From [Eubacterium] eligens ATCC 27750 (GTDB lineage Bacteria; Bacillota; Clostridia; Lachnospirales; Lachnospiraceae): DNA of 64,000 nt. The stretch spans positions 82,001 through 146,000 of the forward strand of contig NC_012778.1 of assembly GCF_000146185.1 (NCBI RefSeq), given 5' to 3'. Positions 28,155-37,377 of the stretch are shown here, one piece after another (position 1 is the stretch's first letter; the number at the start of each line of letters is the position of its first letter). The position numbers were made by a program, and so were the translations under genes. The notes beneath the pieces were generated by a model. The model did no database searches, was not told the DNA's origin, and saw only the letters and a program-made list of their open reading frames with translations.

Positions 28155-28997
28155 ATGAAAGAATACGATGAGGCAACCCTTAAAAAGGTACAGCAGACAG
28201 AGATGGAAATTCTTAGAGATTTCATCAAAGTGTGTGACGAGAATAATCTTACATGGTTTGGTGATGCCGGATCAGGAATCGGGGCAATAAGACATAAGGG
28301 ATTCATTCCATGGGATGATGATATTGATGTAATGCTTCCTAGAAAAGATTTCGACAAGATGATGGAAGTTATTAAAAGAGATTACAGCGATAAGTATTCA
28401 ATTGCCAATGTTGAAACAATGAAGAATTATCCATTGATGACAACAAGAATTATGATGAAAGGAACAACATTTATAGAGGAACCTCTTAAGAATATCAAAT
28501 GTGATCTTGGAATATTCCTTGATGTGTATCCGCTTGATAATATATCAGATGATGAGGAAGAACTTAAAAAGCAGGCTAAAGCTGCCTGGTTCTGGAGCAA
28601 GCTTCTTATTCTCAGACATGTTGCGTTCCCGGTACTTCCTTATAAGGGAGTTAAGGCTAAGATAACACATATTGCAACAGCAATTATTCATGCCGGACTT
28701 GTTGTGTTCAGAATTTCACATAACTGGATTGCTGGCAAATGCTTAAAGATTGCATCAAGATATAATGATGTGGATACTAAGAGAATGGCATTCTTATTTG
28801 ATACAGATCCATATTATCATATAATGTTAAAGGATGAGATATATCCATTACAGATGTATGATTTTGAAGATATTAAGATGCCTCTTCCAGCCAACGAAGA
28901 TGAGAAGTTAAGAAATATGTATGGAGATTATATGCAGCTTCCTCCAGTTGAAAAGAGAAAGAATCATTACCCATATAAATTGGAATTTAAAGACTAA
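28155..28997 (+). CDS. LicD family phosphotransferase
   Basis: 280 residues. IRHKGFIPWDDDIDVMLPR near residue 40-58 is the LicD signature, including the metal-binding D-D-D-I-D. The family transfers phosphocholine or related polyol/amino-alcohol phosphate from a CDP-donor to a glycan, in the cytoplasm. GDYMQLPPVEKRKNHYP at the C-terminus is also typical. A paralogue follows after the flippase gene. Donor makers of LicC type are encoded 8-15 kb downstream, so the whole pathway may be in this window. Whether the group is choline, ethanolamine or another alcohol is not determinable. Confidence 0.9.
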   Translation: MKEYDEATLKKVQQTEMEILRDFIKVCDENNLTWFGDAGSGIGAIRHKGFIPWDDDIDVMLPRKDFDKMMEVIKRDYSDKYSIANVETMKNYPLMTTRIMMKGTTFIEEPLKNIKCDLGIFLDVYPLDNISDDEEELKKQAKAAWFWSKLLILRHVAFPVLPYKGVKAKITHIATAIIHAGLVVFRISHNWIAGKCLKIASRYNDVDTKRMAFLFDTDPYYHIMLKDEIYPLQMYDFEDIKMPLPANEDEKLRNMYGDYMQLPPVEKRKNHYPYKLEFKD

Positions 28998-29006
28998 GAG
29001 GTATAT

Positions 29007-30269
29007 ATGAATATTATTTCAAGAATAATGGGTGTGGATAAGACACCAGAAGATAAGTACAAATATATCTGGTTTACAATGGGAACAGCATGTTTCGCAC
29101 TTGCCACGCTTGTTATGACAATTGTTATAAGCCGTTTCTTAGGTGAGGCTAAAGCGGGAATGTTCTCGATTGGTCTTTCAATTGCACAGTGGCTTGTTAC
29201 AATAGCCTATTTCGAAATAAGAACATATCAGGTTACTGATGTTAAGAATGAGTATCCTTTTGGATATTATTTCACTTTAAGACTTATGATGTGTCTTATA
29301 ACATTTCTGGCAAGCATAGTATACGTTGTATTTAACGGCTACAGTCCGGAGAAAGTTACTGTTATATTGCTTGTATGTATCTATAAGATACTTGATTCGG
29401 TAGCTGATACATTTGAAGGTGAATTCCAGAAAGAGGAAAGAATAGATATGTCCGGTAAATCAGAGTTTTACAGGATATTCTTCAGTATACTGGTTCTTGT
29501 TGTAACAGTAATTATAACAAGAAATCTGATATTCTCTCTGATATGTATGAATGTAGTTGCATTGCTTATAATTCTGTGTCTTGATGCATCTGTTGCAGCA
29601 GGCAGGGTTAAGATATGTATTGTCAGGGATTACAGAAGAGTTTTCGTACTTTTTAAAGTGTGTCTGCCTCTTGCTATAAGCACATTTTTAAGTAACTATA
29701 TTATCAATTCATCGAAATTATCTGTTGACAGAATGTTAGGTGATGCAGCACAGCTGTATTATACGGCGGTATTCATGCCTAATATGGTAATTAATCTGTT
29801 TAGTGGTATAATATTTAAGCCGATGCAGACATCAATGGCTGTTAATTATTATGAGAAGAAGTATAAGAATTTCTGGCACATAATATTCAGGATGTTTGCT
29901 ATAATAGCAGGATTTACACTTATATGTGAGGTCGGGGCATATATACTGGGAATACCGGTTCTGTCATGGCTTTATGGTGTTAATCTTAAGGATTACAAGA
30001 TGACACTGCTTCTGCTTCTGTTATGTGGAGGCGTTAATGCGGTCAATATAATATTCTATTATGTACTTGCCATAATGCGTAAGCAGAAATACATGACTAT
30101 TCTGTATCTTATTGTATGCGGAGTTGCGCTGATTATTATGGATCCGATTACAGGCAGACTTGGTCTTAACGGAGCTGCACTCGGCTATCTGATACTTGTT
30201 GTGTTATTAGGCGTATTATTGATGGGATATATCTTATACCAGATTAGAAAGGATAGAAAAAGACAATGA
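29007..30269 (+). CDS. oligosaccharide flippase (Wzx/MOP superfamily)
   Basis: 420 residues with about twelve TM helices and short loops. The start YKYIWFTMGTACFALATLVM, with ISRFLGEAKAGMFS in the first loop, is typical of lipid-linked oligosaccharide flippases. It would move an undecaprenyl-linked unit outward, independently of the ABC exporter at 19.6-21.7 kb. Flanked by two licD genes; its stop overlaps the second licD start (ATGA). Confidence 0.87.
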   Translation: MNIISRIMGVDKTPEDKYKYIWFTMGTACFALATLVMTIVISRFLGEAKAGMFSIGLSIAQWLVTIAYFEIRTYQVTDVKNEYPFGYYFTLRLMMCLITFLASIVYVVFNGYSPEKVTVILLVCIYKILDSVADTFEGEFQKEERIDMSGKSEFYRIFFSILVLVVTVIITRNLIFSLICMNVVALLIILCLDASVAAGRVKICIVRDYRRVFVLFKVCLPLAISTFLSNYIINSSKLSVDRMLGDAAQLYYTAVFMPNMVINLFSGIIFKPMQTSMAVNYYEKKYKNFWHIIFRMFAIIAGFTLICEVGAYILGIPVLSWLYGVNLKDYKMTLLLLLLCGGVNAVNIIFYYVLAIMRKQKYMTILYLIVCGVALIIMDPITGRLGLNGAALGYLILVVLLGVLLMGYILYQIRKDRKRQ

Positions 30270-31150
30270 GCCAGAATGAACAGTATGATCCAAAGGTTTT
30301 GAGAAAGTTACAGCTTGCAGAATTAGAGGTGTTTAAAGATTTTATTAAAATATGTGATGAGAACGGACTTTCATATTTCCTGTTTGCAGGATGTGCAATC
30401 GGAGTTGAGAGACATAAAGGATTTATTCCATGGGATGATGATATAGATATCGGAATGCTCAGAGATGATTATGAGAAGGTTCTGAAGATATATAGAGAGA
30501 AATATACAGATAAGTATGTAGTTCTTGATATAGATTCACAGGAAACATTTCCTTTCTATAATGCAGAGATAGCAAGAATTGGAACTAAGAATATACCATA
30601 TGTATTCAAGGATGCTAATGTTCCTATGGGAATTGATATTGCGCTTTATCCTTATGATAATGTTCCTGATGATGCCAAGAAGAGAAGAAGACAGAGATCA
30701 TCAGTATTCTTCTGGAGCAAGTTAAGAATATTAAGAGAATTCAAGAAACCTGTGCTTTTCATGCATGGATGGAAGAGAAAAGTTGTAAGTGCAATGTGTA
30801 TAGTAATGAACAGATTACTTACATGGACACATTTCTCAAGAAAATTCATCAACAGACGTTATATGAAGAGCGCACTTAAGTATAACAATGAGAAGACAAG
30901 ATGGGTTGCATGTTTCTTTGGTGAGATGGATCCTTTAAAGCAGGCTATAAAGTTAGATGACCTGTTCCCATTGGTTGAAAAGCCATTTGAAGATATAATG
31001 GTTAAAGTCCCTAAGAATAATGATGTATTTCTTAAGAGAATGTTTGGCGATTATATGAAGATGCCACCAGTAGAGAGCAGAAAGAATCATGTACCTGAGG
31101 TTCTGGAGTTCGGACCATTTGATGAGGAACTGAAAGATATTGATATTTAA
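30266..31150 (+). CDS. LicD family phosphotransferase
   Basis: 294 residues. VERHKGFIPWDDDIDIGML carries the same catalytic D-D-D-I-D as the first LicD. The middle and C-terminal parts (FFWSKLRILREFKKPVLF and FGDYMKMPPVESRKNH) align closely to the paralogue at 28155, so the two arose by duplication. They may decorate two different positions or sugars. Starts with a 4-base overlap (ATGA) of the flippase gene. Confidence 0.9.
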   Translation: MSQNEQYDPKVLRKLQLAELEVFKDFIKICDENGLSYFLFAGCAIGVERHKGFIPWDDDIDIGMLRDDYEKVLKIYREKYTDKYVVLDIDSQETFPFYNAEIARIGTKNIPYVFKDANVPMGIDIALYPYDNVPDDAKKRRRQRSSVFFWSKLRILREFKKPVLFMHGWKRKVVSAMCIVMNRLLTWTHFSRKFINRRYMKSALKYNNEKTRWVACFFGEMDPLKQAIKLDDLFPLVEKPFEDIMVKVPKNNDVFLKRMFGDYMKMPPVESRKNHVPEVLEFGPFDEELKDIDI

Positions 31151-31174
31151 AGCATGGACAATTATGGAGAAAAT

Positions 31175-31876
31175 ATGAAAAAACTTATAATAATTCCAGC
31201 ATATAACGAGAGCGAAAGTATAGAGAAGACAGTCAGAGATATTATAGAGAATGCACCATCATTTGATTATGTAGTTATCAACGACTGCTCAACTGATAAT
31301 ACACGACAGATATGTGAAGATAATGGATTTAATATTGTTAATCTGCCAGTTAATCTGGGAATAGGCGGAGCTGTTCAGACAGGATATCTGTATGCAGAAA
31401 GATATGGATATGATATTGCTGTACAGGTAGATGGTGATGGACAGCATGATGCGAAATTCCTTGGAGAGATGGCTGATTATCTTGAAAAGAATGACCTTGA
31501 TATGGTTATAGGTTCAAGATTCATAGAAAAACAGGGATTCCAGTCATCTAAGGCAAGACGAATTGGAATTAACTATTTCACTGGCTTGATAAAGTTATGT
31601 ACAGGTCAGAAGATAACAGACCCTACATCAGGATTAAGACTTATAGGAAGACGTACAATAGTACAGTTTGCCAAGAAGTATCCTAAGGATTATCCAGAGC
31701 CGGAAACAGTTGTGGCAATATTAAAGAAAGGTTTCAAGGTGGCTGAGATTCCAGTTGTCATGAGAGAAAGACAGGGCGGAAGCTCATCAATAACACTTAA
31801 GAAATCAGTATATTATATGGTTAAGGTTACACTGGCAATATTGTTTGAGAATTTCAGAGGAGATAAGCATAGATGA
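31175..31876 (+). CDS. DPM1-like family 2 glycosyltransferase
   Basis: 233 residues. KKLIIIPAYNESESIEKTV, VINDCSTDNT, VQVDGDGQHD (D-x-D) and VIGSRFIEKQGFQSSKARR fit polyprenyl-phosphate sugar synthases such as DPM1. It would make Und-P-sugar on the inner face. An ATG at 31154 would add seven residues; the ATG at 31175 with GGAGA just upstream gives the family start. The overlapping DUF2304 gene (ATGA) is its usual neighbour. A GT-C-like DUF2142 protein and GtrA lie downstream, matching a three-component periplasmic glycosylation system. Confidence 0.9.
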   Translation: MKKLIIIPAYNESESIEKTVRDIIENAPSFDYVVINDCSTDNTRQICEDNGFNIVNLPVNLGIGGAVQTGYLYAERYGYDIAVQVDGDGQHDAKFLGEMADYLEKNDLDMVIGSRFIEKQGFQSSKARRIGINYFTGLIKLCTGQKITDPTSGLRLIGRRTIVQFAKKYPKDYPEPETVVAILKKGFKVAEIPVVMRERQGGSSSITLKKSVYYMVKVTLAILFENFRGDKHR

Positions 31877-32241
31877 GTATAAGAATTAAATGCGTTATAA
31901 TTGTTGTTCTTATATTAGGACTGTTAAAGATATTAGGTCTTATCAAGAAGAACAAACTGGAATTAAAATATGCACTTTCATGGCTTTTTCTGGAGGTTGG
32001 AATATTAATAATTACATTAATACCTAATCTTCTTAATGTTATATCAAAGGCACTGGGAATATATAATGAGATTAATATGTTGTTCTTTTTAGGGTTTGTC
32101 TTTATTATACTTGTTATATTCTCGCTTACAATGTCGCTTTCAAGAAACTCGGAAAGAGTAAGAAAGATGGTACAGGAGATTGCATTGAATAGTTATGCTA
32201 ATGATAAGAAGGAATCGGGTGAAATAACAAAGGAAGTTTAA
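31873..32241 (+). CDS. DUF2304 small membrane protein
   Basis: 122 residues, three TM segments. LELKYALSWLFLEVGILII is the DUF2304 core. Such proteins are found overlapping DPM1-like transferases; they may assist in Und-P-sugar synthesis or flipping. The start overlaps the glycosyltransferase stop by 4 bases, so the two are surely co-translated. The C-terminus is charged and cytoplasmic. Confidence 0.85.
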   Translation: MSIRIKCVIIVVLILGLLKILGLIKKNKLELKYALSWLFLEVGILIITLIPNLLNVISKALGIYNEINMLFFLGFVFIILVIFSLTMSLSRNSERVRKMVQEIALNSYANDKKESGEITKEV

Positions 32242-32262
32242 TGGTATTATTTGGAGGATATA

Positions 32263-34029
32263 ATGTCAGAAGTTAAAATGATTAACAAAAGAAAAAAACT
32301 TATAGTAACTTTTATAATAATGCTGATACTGGTATTTTTATTTAACAGAGCTATGTACTGGTCAGAATTCAGTACATGGAAAAATAAATTGTTTGTTGGT
32401 GTAATAAGCATATTTGGTGTTATATGTATACCATTATTGCTGACTTATATAAAAGCTGCATCTGATTATATAGATACTTTCATAGCTAATAAGATAAATC
32501 AGATAAAGTATCTTGCTGCTCATTGGAAGAAGACACTTTTATTTACTTGCATATTCGCTATTATAATAGCAGCCGCCGTTTTATTGGAGAAAATTATCTT
32601 CAGTAGAATTTATGATGGATATTCTAACTTGAGGATGTATTTTTTCGTTGGAACGGGAATACTTATTTTTGCAATTGTATTATGTGGCAAGATAGCATAT
32701 AAACGTGTAGAAGTATTATTTGCAGCAGCAGCATTAATAATGGGACTCACATATATAATGGTTTCACCAAGACATTTACTTGTGACATGGGATGATGAGA
32801 CACATTATTTAAGAAGTGTTTCTCTCGCGGATGTTTTTGATAATACTAAGTTTAATGCGGAAGGTTTATTCTATGATTCTCAGCCCGCTGCATATATGTA
32901 TACACAAGGAGATTTAACACAGGAAGAGTTTAAGGCAATTCTTGATAATGTTGAATATCAGTATGAACAGAAACGTACAGATAACAGATTTGGAAGTGAA
33001 GTGGGAAAGGAGTTTGTTGCTTATACCCCTGCTGCAATTGGAATAATTATGGGAAAAGCGCTCAGATTATCGTTCTTCCATACATTTTTGCTATCCAAAA
33101 TGGTGATACTTTGTACATATGTTTTATTAATGTATTTCGCAATAAAAAAACTAAAAAATGGTAAAGTACTTTTGGCTGTTATTGGATTATCCACAACAAC
33201 AATGTTTATGGCATCTTCAATGTCATATGACTTTTGGGTTATTGGATTTACAACATTAGGATATTCATTCTTTATTTCGGAACTTCAGAATAGAGATAAA
33301 AAATTAGAATATAGAAATATTATAATGATGAATATATGCTTTTTACTTGGAATAGCTCCCAAAGCAATATATTTTGTTATAATGTTTGTTCTTTTATTTA
33401 TGCCTGTTGATAAATTTAAGGATAAAAAGCAAAGAAGGATATATTATTCTATTATTGTAGGTGTGGCAATATTCCTTATGATGACATTCCTTCTGCCGAT
33501 GTTAATTAATTCTCCAGGAACAGGAGACTCAAGAGGTGGATCAGATGTTAATTCAACTGAACAGATAAAGTATATACTTTCAAATCCTATAGAGTATTCA
33601 GGTACATTATTAAATTTTCTGAAAGATTATCTTAACCTTGATTATGCTTCAGAATTTATTAGTTCTATGGCATATATGGGATATGGAATTGGTACTGCAA
33701 TTACATTAATGCTTATTGCAGCGTTAATGTACATAGACAGAGGTGAAGAGAAAGTAAGAATGCCATATGTAAGAGCTTCATATTTCTTTAGTGCGGCCGT
33801 ATGTGTAGTACTGGTAGCGACAGCATTATATATATCATTCACAGCAGTTGGTGCAGACTATATTGCGGGATGCCAGCCACGCTATCTGCTTCCGTTGTTA
33901 TTCCCAATGGCATATTTTATAGGTGTCGATGGTGTGACAACAAAAATTAATAAAAATGCTATGGCAGTAGCAGCAGTGAGTATAATGTCATACTTCTTTA
34001 TGAATAATATGTGGGCTACATGTTTTTAA
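32263..34029 (+). CDS. DUF2142 polytopic membrane protein, GT-C-like
   Basis: 588 residues with about twelve TM helices. The external loop VTWDDETHYLRSVSLADV has the D-D/E-x-H pattern typical of DUF2142 and other GT-C transferases, which use polyprenyl-phosphate sugars outside the membrane. The sequence from QPAAYMYTQGDL to KEFVAYTPAAIGIIMGK is the loop between the first helices. A TTG at 32251 opens the frame but overlaps the GGAGG; the ATG at 32263 is the start. Predicted role: attach a side sugar made by the DPM1-like enzyme to an exported glycan. Confidence 0.75.
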   Translation: MSEVKMINKRKKLIVTFIIMLILVFLFNRAMYWSEFSTWKNKLFVGVISIFGVICIPLLLTYIKAASDYIDTFIANKINQIKYLAAHWKKTLLFTCIFAIIIAAAVLLEKIIFSRIYDGYSNLRMYFFVGTGILIFAIVLCGKIAYKRVEVLFAAAALIMGLTYIMVSPRHLLVTWDDETHYLRSVSLADVFDNTKFNAEGLFYDSQPAAYMYTQGDLTQEEFKAILDNVEYQYEQKRTDNRFGSEVGKEFVAYTPAAIGIIMGKALRLSFFHTFLLSKMVILCTYVLLMYFAIKKLKNGKVLLAVIGLSTTTMFMASSMSYDFWVIGFTTLGYSFFISELQNRDKKLEYRNIIMMNICFLLGIAPKAIYFVIMFVLLFMPVDKFKDKKQRRIYYSIIVGVAIFLMMTFLLPMLINSPGTGDSRGGSDVNSTEQIKYILSNPIEYSGTLLNFLKDYLNLDYASEFISSMAYMGYGIGTAITLMLIAALMYIDRGEEKVRMPYVRASYFFSAAVCVVLVATALYISFTAVGADYIAGCQPRYLLPLLFPMAYFIGVDGVTTKINKNAMAVAAVSIMSYFFMNNMWATCF

Positions 34030-34082
34030 TAATGTAAGAAAAATTTCATTGAAAGCGGCAGCTAACTAACAGGGAGATTACT

Positions 34083-35747
34083 ATGAAGAAGATAAAAGAT
34101 AAATTAATAACGATTTATCCTCAATTGATATTTCTTATTGTAACATTCTGTATATTTATGCCGGCATCATTATTTCTTGGTAATCTTGATGAATTTGCAG
34201 TAGGTTTCACGGCACTTATACCGCTTCTTATAGCAGCATCGTTAATTACGGCAGCAGTTGTTATACTGATAGGTCTGATTGTGCCAAAGAAGATATGTAA
34301 CATATACGCAGCGGTCATATTTGGCGGTGCATTAGCTGCTTATGTGCAGGGGAATTTTCTTAATCCGGATTTTGGTGTCCTTAATGGAAGGCAGATTCAG
34401 TGGAGCCAGTTTAGGGTAAATGCAATAATAAGTACAGTTGTATGGATAGTACTTATAGTTGTTCCTGCAGTTGTTGTATGCTTTAAGAAAGATATAATGA
34501 CAAAGATAATGAAGTGGGGCAGCCTGTTTCTTTCAAGTATACAGATTGTTACACTTGTAGTGCTTATAGTGGCTTCTAAGAGAACTGTTGATTATTCATA
34601 TGTAGTTACAAAGAATGATGAGTTTGCGTTATCTTCGCAGGGCAATGTGGTGGTATTCATTGTTGATACACTTGATAATGATGATGCACAGAATTATGTT
34701 ATTGACAGATACAGTGAAGAGCTAAAGGATTTTACTTATTTTGATAATATGATAGGCGGCGGTGCACCTACAGCACTTGGGGTTCCACTTATGCTTACAG
34801 GTTATCAGTATGATACCACACAGTCACTGGCTGATTACAGAAAGAAAGCATATGAAGAAGGTTCGCTTATTCAGGACATGTCAGATAACGGATATGATGT
34901 TAAGTTGTATACTTCAAGTGAGTATCTTAATGGAGTTAATCAGGAGGCAGTAGCCAATACTGCAGGTGGACAGAAATACAGAATATCAGACAAAGTTCAA
35001 TTCTTTAAGAATATATATAAAATGTCGGCATTCTATGCATTTCCACAGATTATAAAACAGTATTTCTGGTTTTATGGTGATGATTTTGCAGCATGTCAGG
35101 CTCCAAAGAATAACAATATTATTCAATATGAACTGGATGATTCACAGTTGTATGCTGATTTTAATAATAATGGCGGTATAACAGTTGATGCTGGAAATAA
35201 AACATTTACACTGTATCATATGGTAGGGGCACATGCACCTTATGAGATGAATGAACAGTGTGTAGATGTGGGAGAAACAGAGACTTCTCTTGATAAGCAG
35301 ATACAGGGTGTGTTCAGATATATTAATGAATATATGCAGCAGATGAAGGATAAAGGTGTGTATGATAACAGCACAGTTATAATTACAGCCGACCACGGCG
35401 GATATAGATTGTATGAACGTCCTGCTGTATTTGTGAAAATGGCTGATACTCATAATGATGTAATGCAGGTTAATTCAGATTCTGTAACATTTAAGAATCT
35501 GTATGCTACTTATGGCAAGGCAGCACTTGGACAGAAGAGTAATTATGGGAATACGCTTTTTGATATGGATGGTGTTTCTCAGTCAAGATATCATGTTGCA
35601 CCATGGGATGTGTCAAAAGGTATGTACCCGGCAGATGAATATCTTAAAAACAGAGATTATTCGGTGTTCAGAATAGATGGGTACGCTGTTAATCCACAGA
35701 TATCTGTAATTAAAGATGAGCAGCAGATGAAGAATATTAATAATTGA
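34083..35747 (+). CDS. sulfatase-fold membrane enzyme, possible phospho-alcohol transferase
   Basis: 554 residues. Four to five TM helices (to about 165) precede an extracytoplasmic alkaline-phosphatase-superfamily domain: NVVVFIVDTLDNDD with metal ligands near 200, GGGAPTALGVPLMLTGY holding the probable nucleophile Thr, YHMVGAHAPY, and VIITADHGGYRL. The layout equals MdoB/LtaS/EptA relatives, which move phosphoglycerol or phosphoethanolamine from phospholipid to glycans. A typical lipoteichoic acid synthase is longer and has a W/Y-rich loop that I do not see. It closes an operon, followed by a terminator. Confidence 0.7.
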   Translation: MKKIKDKLITIYPQLIFLIVTFCIFMPASLFLGNLDEFAVGFTALIPLLIAASLITAAVVILIGLIVPKKICNIYAAVIFGGALAAYVQGNFLNPDFGVLNGRQIQWSQFRVNAIISTVVWIVLIVVPAVVVCFKKDIMTKIMKWGSLFLSSIQIVTLVVLIVASKRTVDYSYVVTKNDEFALSSQGNVVVFIVDTLDNDDAQNYVIDRYSEELKDFTYFDNMIGGGAPTALGVPLMLTGYQYDTTQSLADYRKKAYEEGSLIQDMSDNGYDVKLYTSSEYLNGVNQEAVANTAGGQKYRISDKVQFFKNIYKMSAFYAFPQIIKQYFWFYGDDFAACQAPKNNNIIQYELDDSQLYADFNNNGGITVDAGNKTFTLYHMVGAHAPYEMNEQCVDVGETETSLDKQIQGVFRYINEYMQQMKDKGVYDNSTVIITADHGGYRLYERPAVFVKMADTHNDVMQVNSDSVTFKNLYATYGKAALGQKSNYGNTLFDMDGVSQSRYHVAPWDVSKGMYPADEYLKNRDYSVFRIDGYAVNPQISVIKDEQQMKNINN

Positions 35748-35752
35748 TGATG

Positions 35753-35795
35753 AAGCAGCAGCTATAGCCATGGAAGGTTTATAGCTGTTGCTTTT
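35753..35795 (+). terminator. intrinsic terminator
   Basis: A 14-bp stem (AAGCAGCAGCTATA with TATAGCTGTTGCTT, one G-U) and a run of T. It lies just after the sulfatase-fold gene and ends the 27-35.7 kb transcript. Confidence 0.85.
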
Positions 35796-35799
35796 ATAC

Positions 35800-35828
35800 T
35801 GGTAATTTAGTTTATTATCTGATATAAT
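35800..35828 (+). promoter_or_regulatory. extended -10 promoter of the permease-lic operon
   Basis: A perfect extended -10, TGATATAAT (35820-35828), lies 17 bases after a weak -35 (TGGTAA). It is directly downstream of a terminator and about 65 bases before the permease start. Confidence 0.55.
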
Positions 35829-35892
35829 CCATTTTGTTCACGCAGATGGACAAAAATATGACCGAATGAATAAACTGTGAGAGGGGATATTT

Positions 35893-37368
35893 ATGAACGA
35901 GAATAATCAGCTGGTTCGTGCTTTAGGGCTTAAAGAATCAATTAGTATGACAATTGGAACAGTTGTAGGTGTAGGACTTTTTACCTGTGGTTCAGCACAG
36001 ATAGGAAGTGTAGGATCATGGATAATAGGATTCACATTTGTTGCACTTCTTATATCTATATGGCCATGTCTTATATATGGAGAGATGTCTGCAGCACTTC
36101 CTTGTGCGGGTGGAACATATAATTATGCCAAGAGAGGACTTAACAGAGTATGGGCTAATATGGCAGGATGGCATTATATAGTATCTGTTGTAGCTATTGG
36201 TGCAGGTGAGACGCTTGCATTTGCCAATTATTTTAAGATTCTTATGGAACAGCTTGGAATAAGCATTGTTAAGCTTGATTCAAGAATTATAGCTATTATC
36301 CTTGTTGCAGTTTTCCTTATTCTTAATTTCAGAGGTATTGAGCAGTCAGGTAAGGCACAGACAGCATTTATGTTTTTCTTCTGGGGCTGTTCAGTGTGCT
36401 GGTTCCTTTATATGATACCTAAGGTTCATGTTGAATATTTTGGTGGAATAGCAATGAACTCATTGCCTCCATTTAATGAGATGATGTATATATTTGGTCT
36501 TGTATGGTGGTGCTATACAGGATTTGAGACATGTGTATCTATGGGTGCAGAGACTAAGTACCCACAGTATACACTTCCAAGAGCATTAAAGATTTCGGTA
36601 TTTATGGTATTTGCACTTAACGCATTATTCCAGTGGTTTCTTGTAGGTCTTGTACCTAAGGAGTTTTATGGAATTCTCGCAGCGGCAGATGCTCCATATG
36701 CAGAAGGACTTAAGGCGGTCGGACTTGTTGGATTTCCTATTATACTTTTATGTATCGGTATTGCATTTGGTGGTGATTTATCTACTATTAATCCAGGAAT
36801 TGCTGCACCTGCAAGATACATTTATACAATGGCAGAAGATGGCGCATTACCAAAATTCCTTGGAAAGATTCATCCAAAGTTCAAGACACCATATGTTGCT
36901 GTTATTGTGGTTGGTGTTATCAATTTTATACTTATTGCAACAGGTTCAATTAATTACATAGCGTCAGTATCGCTTATATCACTTGCTATATGTTATATGA
37001 TAGGCTGTCTTTCATATATGGGGCTTAAGAAGAAGTATCCTGATATGAAGAGACCTTATAAAGCACCTCTTGGAGTTGTTGGATGTATATTTACAATTGT
37101 TGTGTATTGCTTCATGTTAATATTTGCGGATAAGGCAGCACTTATTACATCAGGAATCATAACAGTATTATGTGTAATATTTTATTTTGCATATTCTCAC
37201 AGAAAAGAGTGTGTTATGCCGACAATTGAGGAAGAAATTGGCGTTATAGAAGAGCCGGATGAGCAGACTAAGGCTAAGATGGACAGACAGTACACCATAT
37301 GGAAGGTATGCACAATTATTGTTACATGCATTGCACTTGGAATCTATATAATTCCAATGGTGCTGTAA
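35893..37368 (+). CDS. APC-superfamily amino acid/amine permease
   Basis: 491 residues and twelve TM helices. LKESISMTIGTVVGVGLFT contains the G-x-G-x-G substrate-binding break of TM1 and PCAGGTYNYAKRGL is the TM3 region. YTGFETCVSMGAETKYPQ carries the TM6 motif with an acidic E-K pair. It is an H+- or Na+-coupled importer of an amino acid or small amine. It opens the operon of two LicC-like proteins and an amidohydrolase, so its substrate may be the amino alcohol or a precursor used to decorate the glycan. In other lic loci this place is held by the choline transporter LicB, which is a different family. Confidence 0.85.
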   Translation: MNENNQLVRALGLKESISMTIGTVVGVGLFTCGSAQIGSVGSWIIGFTFVALLISIWPCLIYGEMSAALPCAGGTYNYAKRGLNRVWANMAGWHYIVSVVAIGAGETLAFANYFKILMEQLGISIVKLDSRIIAIILVAVFLILNFRGIEQSGKAQTAFMFFFWGCSVCWFLYMIPKVHVEYFGGIAMNSLPPFNEMMYIFGLVWWCYTGFETCVSMGAETKYPQYTLPRALKISVFMVFALNALFQWFLVGLVPKEFYGILAAADAPYAEGLKAVGLVGFPIILLCIGIAFGGDLSTINPGIAAPARYIYTMAEDGALPKFLGKIHPKFKTPYVAVIVVGVINFILIATGSINYIASVSLISLAICYMIGCLSYMGLKKKYPDMKRPYKAPLGVVGCIFTIVVYCFMLIFADKAALITSGIITVLCVIFYFAYSHRKECVMPTIEEEIGVIEEPDEQTKAKMDRQYTIWKVCTIIVTCIALGIYIIPMVL

Positions 37369-37377
37369 GGAGGAAAT

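Noticed and set aside
34083..35747. Standard lipoteichoic acid synthase LtaS
   Set aside because: The sulfatase fold is present but the protein is shorter and typical LtaS loop motifs are not seen; a broader call is safer.
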